Part shown: one piece after another, positions 1 through 7,886 of the stretch
How the letters are laid out: the number at the start of each line of letters is the position of its first letter
Numbering within the stretch: position 1 is the stretch's first letter
Source of the DNA: Paraburkholderia haematera
Lineage (GTDB): Bacteria; Pseudomonadota; Gammaproteobacteria; Burkholderiales; Burkholderiaceae
Length of the DNA stretch: 64,000 nt
Assembly: GCF_905220975.1 (NCBI RefSeq)
Contig: NZ_CAJNBK010000012.1
Coordinates: 1-64,000, forward strand
Reading direction: 5' to 3'
The notes under the pieces: model-generated
Told to the model about the DNA's origin: nothing
The model's input: only the letters and a program-made list of their open reading frames with translations
The model's database searches: none
Program-made: the position numbers and the translations under genes

Positions 1-105
1 TTCAGTGACTCTGTCCATGATCTCCCTTTATGGACACAGTGACATTTGTGCCCAACGAAAGCATGGGGTGCGATGCGACCAGAATCTAGACGGTCAAGAT
101 CGGAC

Positions 106-582
106 GCTTACCATCTGGCGACCGCCATCGGCGTGTCCGGCATCATGCACCACGGCAAGAGGGTGCGCTTCTACTCGACCGTGGATCTGGCCAACGCACT
201 GGAGCAGGAGAAGGCGCAGGGACGTGCCGGCAGGATCGCGGCGAGCCTGCTTCGCCTCGACCTGGTCATTCTGGACGAACTCGGATATCTGCCCTTCAGC
301 CAGGTCGGCGGGGCGTTGCTGTTCCACCTGCTGAGCCGCCTGTACGAGCACACGAGCGTTGCGGTGACGACGAATCTGGACTTCGCCGAATGGTCCAGTG
401 TGTTCGGCGACGCGAAGATGACCACGGCATTGCTGGACAGGCTGACGCATCACTGCCACATCGTGGAAACCGGCAACGAAAGCTACCGTTTCCGCCATAG
501 CAGCGCCAGTGCAAAGAAGCGTATCCGCTCACGCGAAGCAGCGCGCAGAGCCGACGATGCGAGCGCGAACGAATCGGCCTGA
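106..582 (+). pseudogene. istB: IS21 transposition helper IstB, 5'-truncated
   Basis: The translation from about position 106 reads like the C-terminal two thirds of IstB, the AAA+ ATPase that assists the IS21 transposase. It begins within the helix that follows Walker A (HLATAIGV), so the GxxGxGK(T/S) loop is missing. The Walker B-like strand (LVILDELGYLPFS), the sensor region (VAVTTNLDFAEW) and the C-terminal helix with YRFRHSS are present. In-frame residues upstream of position 106 do not fit the family. Without Walker A the product cannot bind ATP, so it is called a pseudogene. It is part of the adjacent IS21 remnant. Confidence 0.8.
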
Positions 583-594
583 TCGTCGCTTGCC

Positions 595-643
595 GCGCAG
601 TGGAAGCCGCTACGGGCTACGCCCTTCGCAGCTTCCACTGCGC
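595..643. other. Inverted repeat 3' of istB
   Basis: A perfect 13-bp inverted repeat (GCGCAGTGGAAGC at 595-607 and its complement at 631-643) encloses a 23-nt loop just after the istB stop codon. It could form a strong hairpin in RNA and may end istB transcription, but no T-run follows. Confidence 0.5.
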
Positions 644-731
644 AATGCATCCTCATACGAAGGAGGACAACCACTCCGGAAACCCATACACTTATCCACA
701 ACCGGTCCTTCTTCAGGCCGGTCTCCACCCC

Positions 732-781
732 GGCTCAAAGCTCGATCGGCGCGGTGGCTCAAAATTCATTCGGCGCGGACA
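732..781. repeat. IS21 right-end subterminal tandem repeats
   Basis: Two tandem 23-bp units (732-754 and 756-778) begin GGCTCAAA and end ATCGGCGCGG or TTCGGCGCGG. They differ at only a few positions. Multiple transposase-binding repeats of this kind are typical of IS21-family termini, and the second unit runs into the element's end at 781. Confidence 0.7.
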
Positions 782-1090
782 AAATAATCTCCGCGGTACG
801 CTGCCGATGATAGTAAACCCACCGTTATAGATGAATTTTGAATGCGGAGCAGTTTGGCCATCGCTGAACCGTATCGAATCCTTTACGTCGTCGCTCAAGC
901 TGTCAGGGGTAGACAGGGCGACCTCTACATCCGCGGGTAGAGTGATCTTATATCTTCCTAAACATTCTTCCTTGGCCGGGGGCGTGCTGCCCTCAGAAAA
1001 AGCAGAAAGGGAAAAAAAATGCAAACCGAGCGCGAAGGACCCCTTTCCGAGTTTTAGCTTAGCGATGCTCATCAGGCGTTGTACGTGCAT
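782..1090 (-). pseudogene. Second Tli4-type immunity gene, truncated by IS21
   Basis: The first ~100 codons resemble the neighbouring Tli4-type protein. The conserved stretch ECLGRYKITLPADVEVAL aligns with ECVGRYELTIPGDVDVAL next door, followed by a matching IRFSDGQ and FIYNGGFTIIGS region. After the IS junction at about 782 the frame reads into IS21 end sequence, so the C-terminal two thirds are lost. An N-terminal hydrophobic segment suggests export. The gene starts 2 bp after the stop of the intact copy, so it was the last gene of the vgrG-tle5-immunity operon. It is a tandem immunity duplicate that is now broken. Confidence 0.7.
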
Positions 1091-1092
1091 CG

Positions 1093-2127
1093 CTATTGAA
1101 TTGGCCGACGCCGGATCGATGCCGCGATCCCTTTCGCTATCTGGTCGAGTTCGTCCGCAGATACGGGGGCATTCCCTTTCGCGTACTTGGCGTTTCTTTC
1201 AACCAGAAGAAGCAAATTGGGTGTGTCGACCGGCGCGCTGGAGTCGCCTTGTACCGTGGCAAGGTACCCGTAGTCCGTCGAGTCGTCGTCGCGCGTAATG
1301 GTTGCTGAAGTCGCGACACCCTCGCGGCCATCGAGCTTGACGGACCGATAAGGCATCGGACCATCAAGCTTGATGCGTTTGCCGATCCCGTATTCATAGC
1401 CCCATACGAACTCGCTCTTTTGCTTGGACGTTAGCTTAGGATCTGCGGCCAATGCCTTTTCGTCGAGGAAGAAAATCGTGACGTCCGGGTGGTTCTTCAA
1501 GCGAAAAGTTACACCAATCTGGCGTGCGGAGTCGTTCCCGCTATCGGCAATGAACATGTCCGGTAGGCATACGCCATCGCCTTTGGGGATATCGTTGGCG
1601 TGGCGGATTGCCAGCCCCTTTAGGACATCTTCGGTACGTTGCCTTGCAGAAGACGGGTCTGAGGACGACTCACGAAAGCTAATCGCTCGGCCATTCTCAT
1701 AGATATAGAACCCGGCGGCGCGATGTCCAGCCCAAGCAAACGAGTCCGGGCGTCCCACCGGTATCGCTTCAAACCGGGTGTTCTCGTCCGTCGACGCTGT
1801 GCTTGAGGAAACTCGCGTCTTAATCCCGCCCAAGATTGAACCGAAGTCAGCACGCGACATCGTTCCGGTTATCCGGAAGGTGCCGTCATAGATAAAAACA
1901 GAGTGCGTTGCTGGCTGGTCATCTGAAAACCGGATTGGATTTTCCTGCGGCTTTGAGAACGCTGTGGGGATGGTCAGAGCGACGTCAACGTCACCAGGAA
2001 TCGTCAGTTCATAACGACCGACACATTCTTGGCGTGCATCAGCCATAGCACGAGACGGTACAGACTGCATTGCACACGTCAGCGACGCGAGTGCGATCAA
2101 TTTCCAGCGATGGGTGAACTGTCTCAT
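1093..2127 (-). CDS. Tli4-family T6SS immunity protein (periplasmic)
   Basis: A 344-residue protein with a Sec signal peptide (positive start, hydrophobic core, likely cleavage after SRAMA near residue 28), so the mature protein would be periplasmic. The repeating pattern (ECVGRYELTIPGDVDVAL, IRFSDDQ, FIYDGTFRITG, then a C-terminal half with DG(R)EGVATSATI and LLLLVERN) fits the Tli4 family of immunity proteins for T6SS lipases. Its ATG overlaps the stop of the phospholipase gene (TGATG at 2125-2129), which indicates translational coupling. By position it should neutralise the Tle5-class enzyme encoded upstream in the periplasm. That pairing is inferred from gene order; the family name rests on remembered motifs. 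Confidence 0.75.
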   Translation of the reverse strand: MRQFTHRWKLIALASLTCAMQSVPSRAMADARQECVGRYELTIPGDVDVALTIPTAFSKPQENPIRFSDDQPATHSVFIYDGTFRITGTMSRADFGSILGGIKTRVSSSTASTDENTRFEAIPVGRPDSFAWAGHRAAGFYIYENGRAISFRESSSDPSSARQRTEDVLKGLAIRHANDIPKGDGVCLPDMFIADSGNDSARQIGVTFRLKNHPDVTIFFLDEKALAADPKLTSKQKSEFVWGYEYGIGKRIKLDGPMPYRSVKLDGREGVATSATITRDDDSTDYGYLATVQGDSSAPVDTPNLLLLVERNAKYAKGNAPVSADELDQIAKGIAASIRRRPIQ

Positions 2128-4577
2128 CAGCTAAGTTCCCCGCTCTGGCTCTTGTCGGACGCAGATGCCTCTTGTTCATAAGCGTTAGCCGGCCTTGGGA
2201 CCTGATAATTGTCCGCAACAAGTGACGTGGCAAAACCCAGATTGTTGTTCTCGCCCTTCGTCCACTCGATTGGCAGCGAAACGATGAAGCCGTTCAGCTG
2301 AGACAGGTTGGTTGCTGCTTGCTCGTGCTGCGGTTTCGCCCAGAAGGCGTCATCAAAAGGCATCTTCCCCTCGGTAGATTTCGCCGCTGGATTCCATGTT
2401 GGCCAAATAGATGCGAAGTCGCCTTGATCGTCTGGCGACGCTGACAGACCACGATTGCGAGGAATAAAGGCAAACGCTGCTTCATATAATTTCTGATTCG
2501 CATCTGCCACCTTCTGTATCGCCCTCCAGTTCGCCGGATTAGCGGGCTGATCAATCGCCCCCATCAATTGGTGCGCGGGCCGCACGTTACCTGTGATGCC
2601 GAACAGCTTCTTCCACACTTCCTGCCGTAGGTTTCGTGCAAATTTCCGGGTCACCTTGACGTGACCACTTCCATCGATATTGTGTTTTTCCATTGCACTA
2701 TCCGCAACCAGAACGGCGATTTCAGAGTCCCGCGAGCCCAGCAGACTGCGGTCATTGATATTCGCGCTCCCAACCAGAGCAAACAGATCGTCCACAATCA
2801 TCATCTTGGTGTGCACATAAATCTGCTCTGTCACATAACGCTCACCCAGCTTGGTCCAATTTCGCAGGTTCAGGAGCGTAACGTATTTGCGGCATTTTTC
2901 GATGTCGACGTCCTCATACCGAGTGTCGCGCGGGTCGCTTAGCACCTTGCTCCAGTCCTGAACTTTCCCATCACGCAATTCTTTGGCTTTAAGGAAGCGT
3001 CGGACGCGATTCAGCAGGCTAAAGGAGCCGAACACGAGTGACTGCATCGTCCAGTGGACCTGCGTCATGACGCTTGCGTTGTTCAACATGCCCTCGGGGT
3101 GCACCGGCAACGTGATGATGACGTGGAAATGTTCCTTCACCCCGGACATGATCGTCCGTCCGATTCGATGACCCAGCAGTTCACAGATGAAATTCTTAGG
3201 CGCTTCCTCCGGATGATCTGAACTTTGCCGGGTTGCCCACTCGCCAAACCCTTGCTTCTTCACCTGATCTGCCGGGCCGGATAGCGGCTGTTGAGACGTC
3301 ACGTTGGCCGCGGTCGTATTGGGATCCGTATGCTCAGTGCCAAAGCCAGAAACAAAAAACTGATTCTCGATATAGATAAAAGAGGTGGCCTTGGTAATGA
3401 GATTACGCATCGCCAATGCGATTTCACATTGTTTGCCATCAGGTGCGGGTTGAGATTTCTGGTCGGCACTGCTCGAACCATTGAATTCAGCCTGGCGCAT
3501 TGCGGCAGGCGCGCTCCTCAGCATCTGAACCTTGCACCCACCGGTCAGCGGGGCTGGCTCAGGCGGCAGATTCAAATGCGCCCGCTTACCTCCGCCTTCG
3601 CTATTCCAGCGCACAACAAAGTTACGCGCCACATCGTTCGCCGACGGTCCGTCAATACGAAAATGCACGTCCTGCCAAGGCATGCGGGGTTGCCTGCTGG
3701 CGTCGAGCGTCCCGTCGTTGGAGGGTAGGCCGGTTGGGTGGGTCGTAGCGGATACATAGGGTGTTTCATCCCCGTATGCAATCTGATAACCGCCTCCTTC
3801 AATCTTCTTCAGCGTGTCGCTATGATTGGACGGCACAAGCCCCCACAGTGTCGGACGGTTATCCACCATACCGGTCAGCAGGTCAGGATCGACGAGATTG
3901 TCCTTCGGGACATGTCCCAGATGAGGAATGCAGCCGTTGTAGCGATTCATCGCCTGCCGGTTTTCAGCGTCCGCCTTCAGATCATAGGTCGCGTCATCAA
4001 AACGTCCATAAGCCAGGTCCATGCCGCCAATGTAGGCCGTCTTTTCATCGATCACGATGAGTTTCTGATGATGGCTGAAGAAACTACGATCGTCGTCCGC
4101 CAGAGACGCTGCAAGCGTGACCCACACACACGTGCGCCCAGCAATCTCATTGATAGCTTCAAGGACAGATTTTGTTTGATTGTCATAGGTTTGCACGGGC
4201 GGCGAATGCATCCACGGCATGACATAAACCTTGAGCTGCGCATTGGCTTTTACGGCCTTCAGCAGAACATCGAAAAGACGCACGCCTTGCTCTAGTTCTG
4301 CGTCCCAATTCACTTGCCAGCCGGCAATGTAGATCACATGAGCGGCGGCCTGAATAGCGGAGGCAAGGTCGCTGAAGTAGGCCTTTCCCGTGGTAAATGC
4401 TTTTAGTGCATTCCCTGTCCGCGGCTGAGAAAACGGCTGTCCCACGCCCACCCACACGTTTTCCGTCGCAAATGCTTTGTACGGAGTTCCCGCATGATCA
4501 ACAATTTGTTTGAGCGACAGAATATCGTCATCAAAGAGCTTGCCTGTGGGGTTTTCGCGAGCGACAACGTCGGCCAT
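2127..4577 (-). CDS. tle5: T6SS antibacterial phospholipase D effector (Tle5 class)
   Basis: An 816-residue protein with both HxKxxxxD catalytic motifs of the phospholipase D superfamily: HQKLIVID near residue 171, followed by GGMDL, and HTKMMIVD near residue 590, followed by GSANINDRSLLGSRDSE. Length and domain spacing match Tle5 enzymes, which hydrolyse phosphatidylethanolamine and related lipids after T6SS delivery into the periplasm. There is no signal peptide, as expected for VgrG-carried cargo. The ATG at 4577 shares its first base with the vgrG stop (TGATG), and a good AAAGGAG lies just upstream. An in-frame TTG one codon earlier is less likely to be the start. The immunity gene follows with the same kind of overlap. 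Confidence 0.88.
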   Translation of the reverse strand: MADVVARENPTGKLFDDDILSLKQIVDHAGTPYKAFATENVWVGVGQPFSQPRTGNALKAFTTGKAYFSDLASAIQAAAHVIYIAGWQVNWDAELEQGVRLFDVLLKAVKANAQLKVYVMPWMHSPPVQTYDNQTKSVLEAINEIAGRTCVWVTLAASLADDDRSFFSHHQKLIVIDEKTAYIGGMDLAYGRFDDATYDLKADAENRQAMNRYNGCIPHLGHVPKDNLVDPDLLTGMVDNRPTLWGLVPSNHSDTLKKIEGGGYQIAYGDETPYVSATTHPTGLPSNDGTLDASRQPRMPWQDVHFRIDGPSANDVARNFVVRWNSEGGGKRAHLNLPPEPAPLTGGCKVQMLRSAPAAMRQAEFNGSSSADQKSQPAPDGKQCEIALAMRNLITKATSFIYIENQFFVSGFGTEHTDPNTTAANVTSQQPLSGPADQVKKQGFGEWATRQSSDHPEEAPKNFICELLGHRIGRTIMSGVKEHFHVIITLPVHPEGMLNNASVMTQVHWTMQSLVFGSFSLLNRVRRFLKAKELRDGKVQDWSKVLSDPRDTRYEDVDIEKCRKYVTLLNLRNWTKLGERYVTEQIYVHTKMMIVDDLFALVGSANINDRSLLGSRDSEIAVLVADSAMEKHNIDGSGHVKVTRKFARNLRQEVWKKLFGITGNVRPAHQLMGAIDQPANPANWRAIQKVADANQKLYEAAFAFIPRNRGLSASPDDQGDFASIWPTWNPAAKSTEGKMPFDDAFWAKPQHEQAATNLSQLNGFIVSLPIEWTKGENNNLGFATSLVADNYQVPRPANAYEQEASASDKSQSGELS

Positions 4578-7528
4578 CAAGCTTCTCCTTTCAATTTGCC
4601 CAGCACAGCGTCTCCACTATGTGCCTGTAACTCTTGCCGCGCCCATTGAGCAAAGGATTGGTCAACGTCAGTTTGTTGAGCGGAAAACGTTTGGTCGCTA
4701 TAGCCCATAGCGTCGATTGCTTCGTAAAACTTGTCGCTCTCAGTCCAGCTATCCGACTCTCGGTTCAGTGACAATGAGCGTACTTGTCCCGCGTAGACGA
4801 GCCACATCTGCCCCGGCGATTTGTTATATGCCTCGTGCAAGGTTTTCTCGTCGGCGTCCGAAAGGGCAAGTTTGCCGCTAGCATCGCTCTGACCAGTCAG
4901 AATCATGTCGGAGGACATGAGCGCGTCATCCGCCGTCGGTGCCGAGACCATGCGCCATGCTGTGTTGATATGGGGGTAGCCATCCGGGCCTGGCGTGTCT
5001 GTCAGAAGCATGTTGAATTTCACTGGCCCTTGTGTTTCTGGTTGCGGCCAATTAGGCAACGGATAGTTTTTGCGGACGGGCCCGTTAAACGAATGCTGAC
5101 TGCCTTTGATATCGACCATTCCCGGCGCGTGAATCTCAATGTCGCCGCCTTTCATGCGGATGTATGCGCCACCGGAAGTCAGCAGGATTTCCTGCTTCGC
5201 AGCCGCTTCAATTCTTTCCGTTGCAGACAGCAGCTTTATCGTCTTCTGCGCCGTTAGCTCAATATTGTCAGCATGCGCTTGCATCTCGACCTTGCCTTTG
5301 GCCGCAAAGAGCTTCATCCCCGCGTTCTGAACGAACAGGCTGAGTTTCTCCGTAATACCGGCGATCAGTGATTTGCCCGTTGCAATATGCGTGTTCTGGC
5401 CGCTCACGAGGTTTGTCTGTGCATCGCTAGCGATGTGAATCGATTTCTGGGTAGACAGAGCAACGCCGGAAGGACTTGCAAACAGCATGACGGGTTCCTT
5501 GAATGCGCTGGCATTGCCCGTGCCGCCGCCGGCAGTGTTGCCACCCGACGCTGAACCTGCAACGCTGTTCTTCGTTGCATCGGTGAATAACTTCAGTGAG
5601 TCGTAGCCGTCCTTGAGGCTCTCCGCCTGGTGCGTGGTGCTGGTATCAGAGAGCGCTTCCATCGCGCTTTCGGAATTGCCAAGTTGTCCACTCGCTTCGC
5701 GAGCATCCAGCGGCTGGTTGCTTGCCGGGTGGGTCGTGACGTACAGGCCCTGACCGGCACGCACTGCGCCATACGCATCTGACTTCAAGTCGAAGCCGCT
5801 ACCCAGATATGCCCCACGCGTGTTGTCAGTCTGTGCGATGAGATAGCCCAGGTGCAGATGCGCATTCGTGCTGCTGCTGCACAACTGCACACGGTTTTGG
5901 CCCGTCGCATCATCCATCACCATCTGGTTGTAGCCGCTGCCTTGATATTCCTTCGACTTGTATCCCGACAGGATGCCATTGGAATGCCAGTTCGGTTGCG
6001 TCGCACCGTTGTAGATGCGACCTGCTACCAGCGGCTTGTCACAATCGCCCCCGGCCCAGTCGATCAGAACCTCTTCACCGACTCTTGGCACATGGACACC
6101 ACCGTATCCACCACCCGTATCGGACATGGCGACCCGCACCCAGCACGACGCTTTTTCGTCGCCATCATTGAGGCGGTCCCAGTGAAAATGCACCTTGATA
6201 CGGTTGAGCTGGTCGGTGTACACCTCTTCGTTGGCCGGACCAACGACAATGGCCGACTGGAGATACATCGTTGGTTTGTGATGTTCAAGCGGGCTCCGAA
6301 ACGGCACGACCTTGCGTTGTGTTTCGATTTCAACGAGGAAGAATCCTTCGCTGCCATCCACGTGCGCGACCGTCAGTGCATTTGCTGGAGGTGCATGATT
6401 TGCGCGGACCTCAGCCAGTTCACTTTTCAGACTGTGCGGGAAATCCGCAGTCTGGCTGGACACCGGCAGGTTGTTTTCAATGAACCAGGCGGCCTCGATA
6501 ATTGCGAATTGCCGGTTCTGGGTGCTATCCGTAGCATGGGCAGGGTGATCGTCGAGCTCGAACCAATGGCCCGCATCGGCCTCTCTCACACCACCCGAGC
6601 CAAAGAAACGCTTTGCTCGCGACTCCCATTCCTCCATGCGGATCTTCGACAGATGGTCGCCCCTATCCTGGTCGCCGTAGGTGTAGGCGCCGGTGTATTC
6701 ATATACTTCAGCCTGCTGCGGCAGGTTTCCCTGCGTAGTCAACGTCGGTATGTTTGTACCCTTCGGATTGGCCGATGAAGCCGGCGCTTTGTAATCGAAG
6801 GTGCGGGTGGTGAGCGTCGTGCTTTGCAATGTGCGCGTGCCTGACCACTGCAGCAGCGCATTGGTTTCGCTGTTGGTGCCTGCTCGATAGAACTCGACAG
6901 TCTGCGGCGAAAGTGGCTGGAACGTATCGAGACTATCTGTCACGACAAGCGTGTGCGACTTGCCGTCGCTGGCCTGCTCGAAGTAGCCAAAGAGCCCTTC
7001 GTTTTCCATCAGCCGATGGGCAAAATTCCAGTCATCCTCGTATTGAACGCAGAACGATCGCGAGGGGAGGGGTTTGCTCAATGCAAAGCGAAATGCCCCT
7101 TGTGCCTGCGGATGCATATTGAAGACATCGGTCAGTATTTCGTCGACGGCTTTATCCTGCCAGATTCGCGCATCCCTCCGAAAGCGCAGGAAATGCATCC
7201 ATGACGCAAAGGCAATCTGATAACTCGTGAGTCCGCTATCTGATCCTAGACGTCGGGCCGTGTGCACGTAGCCGTGGTGAGACAGATAAGACTTATCGCT
7301 TTGCTGGGTCCATAACGTAACGGGCTGGGCAATGAGGGTTTTGAGCTCGATCGTATCCGAAGTGGAAACAACATCGGCCGTAAATTCGTAATGGCGGCCA
7401 ATCCGAGAATAACCGACAATGCGCTGCGGAAGCAGGACATTGTTGCCCAGCGGACTATCCAGCTTCAGCAGGCGGTCGCTCTGAACAAGTCCGCCAGTCA
7501 TTGCCCCAACTATGTCCTGAGCTCCCAT
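4577..7528 (-). CDS. vgrG: VgrG tip protein, module A (cargo: Tle5)
   Basis: A 983-residue T6SS spike protein. The order is a gp27-like N-terminal region (LTSYQIAFASWMHFLRFRRDARIWQ, shown here only to identify the start of that region near residue 100), the gp5 OB-fold around residues 400-500 (VHFHWDRLNDGDEKASCWVR begins it), then the beta-helical stalk and DUF2345 to about residue 817. The core is very similar to the two other VgrGs in the window, but residues from about 818 to the end form a unique ~165-residue tail, probably the adaptor that carries the phospholipase. It heads a minus-strand operon vgrG-tle5-tli4-tli4'. A GAGGCGG ribosome site precedes the ATG. Confidence 0.92.
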   Translation of the reverse strand: MGAQDIVGAMTGGLVQSDRLLKLDSPLGNNVLLPQRIVGYSRIGRHYEFTADVVSTSDTIELKTLIAQPVTLWTQQSDKSYLSHHGYVHTARRLGSDSGLTSYQIAFASWMHFLRFRRDARIWQDKAVDEILTDVFNMHPQAQGAFRFALSKPLPSRSFCVQYEDDWNFAHRLMENEGLFGYFEQASDGKSHTLVVTDSLDTFQPLSPQTVEFYRAGTNSETNALLQWSGTRTLQSTTLTTRTFDYKAPASSANPKGTNIPTLTTQGNLPQQAEVYEYTGAYTYGDQDRGDHLSKIRMEEWESRAKRFFGSGGVREADAGHWFELDDHPAHATDSTQNRQFAIIEAAWFIENNLPVSSQTADFPHSLKSELAEVRANHAPPANALTVAHVDGSEGFFLVEIETQRKVVPFRSPLEHHKPTMYLQSAIVVGPANEEVYTDQLNRIKVHFHWDRLNDGDEKASCWVRVAMSDTGGGYGGVHVPRVGEEVLIDWAGGDCDKPLVAGRIYNGATQPNWHSNGILSGYKSKEYQGSGYNQMVMDDATGQNRVQLCSSSTNAHLHLGYLIAQTDNTRGAYLGSGFDLKSDAYGAVRAGQGLYVTTHPASNQPLDAREASGQLGNSESAMEALSDTSTTHQAESLKDGYDSLKLFTDATKNSVAGSASGGNTAGGGTGNASAFKEPVMLFASPSGVALSTQKSIHIASDAQTNLVSGQNTHIATGKSLIAGITEKLSLFVQNAGMKLFAAKGKVEMQAHADNIELTAQKTIKLLSATERIEAAAKQEILLTSGGAYIRMKGGDIEIHAPGMVDIKGSQHSFNGPVRKNYPLPNWPQPETQGPVKFNMLLTDTPGPDGYPHINTAWRMVSAPTADDALMSSDMILTGQSDASGKLALSDADEKTLHEAYNKSPGQMWLVYAGQVRSLSLNRESDSWTESDKFYEAIDAMGYSDQTFSAQQTDVDQSFAQWARQELQAHSGDAVLGKLKGEA

Positions 7529-7886
7529 ACCGCCTCGTCTTTGTTGTCAATTGCGCCGCCGCGCTCTGCGGGATTCTACAAAAATTCAGAAAAATCAACC
7601 AGCTAACTTATATCAAGCACGAATAAAAACGATTTCGCTCGAAAATTCTGAATATGCGTCGGGCATATCATAGATGCAGCACCGTTGTGGACACCTTGTA
7701 CAGCGGCAGGCACATAATTTTCGACCGATATACGTCAATCATACCGATGTCGAACCATCCACCTTGGATTCAGAAATTTATTCCGATTTAACATTTGTTT
7801 TCGGATGTGCGATTGCGATAGGCCCGTAATGTTTTGTATTATCGCGCGATAGCGCGGGGGCGCAATTTGCATAAAAGAGAGGCGGT
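7529..7886. promoter_or_regulatory. Divergent promoter region between vgrG modules A and B
   Basis: A 358-bp AT-richer interval between two divergently transcribed vgrG genes, with no credible gene. The last ~100 bp before module B are repeated upstream of module C. A weaker, diverged copy can be read in reverse just upstream of module A (TTTTTGTAGAATCCCGC, then GGCGGCGCAATTG). Promoters for both operons should lie here. No clear -35/-10 pair could be chosen by eye. Confidence 0.55.
7832..7865 (+). promoter_or_regulatory. Conserved vgrG leader element with 12-bp palindrome (copy 1)
   Basis: The block TTTTGTATTATCGCGCGATA followed by GCGCGGGGGCGC ends about 22 bp before the vgrG start. It contains the perfect palindrome TATCGCGCGATA at 7840-7851. 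The same block, nearly base for base, precedes the module C vgrG at 18872-18904. Conservation in non-coding DNA suggests an operator or leader-RNA structure shared by the two modules, though recent duplication of the whole vgrG gene could also explain it. Confidence 0.5.

Larger units (their letters stand above)
1..781 (+). mobile_element. IS21-family insertion sequence, right-end remnant
   Basis: The segment holds the 3' part of an istB gene followed by a typical IS21-type right end: two tandem copies of a 23-bp subterminal repeat and a terminal dinucleotide CA (the end reads TGTCC on the minus strand). Upstream of about position 106 the sequence no longer matches istB, and neither istA nor the left end is in the window. 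The element is therefore truncated and probably immobile. Its right end lies inside a T6SS immunity gene copy, which it interrupts. Exact ends are inferred from the repeats; target-site duplications cannot be seen because the left end is missing. Confidence 0.75.

Noticed and set aside
692..700. Perfect DnaA box TTATCCACA inside the IS21 remnant
   Set aside because: It is single, lies within mobile-element sequence and has no neighbouring boxes or AT-rich DNA, so chance or IS function is more likely.
7852..7872. GG-N10-GC spacing resembling a sigma-54 promoter in the conserved vgrG leader (also at 18892-18912)
   Set aside because: The -12 element would lie about 17 bp before the start codon, so the transcript would begin inside or after the ribosome site. 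The -24 part (GGGGGC) also matches poorly, and the pattern is not kept upstream of module A.
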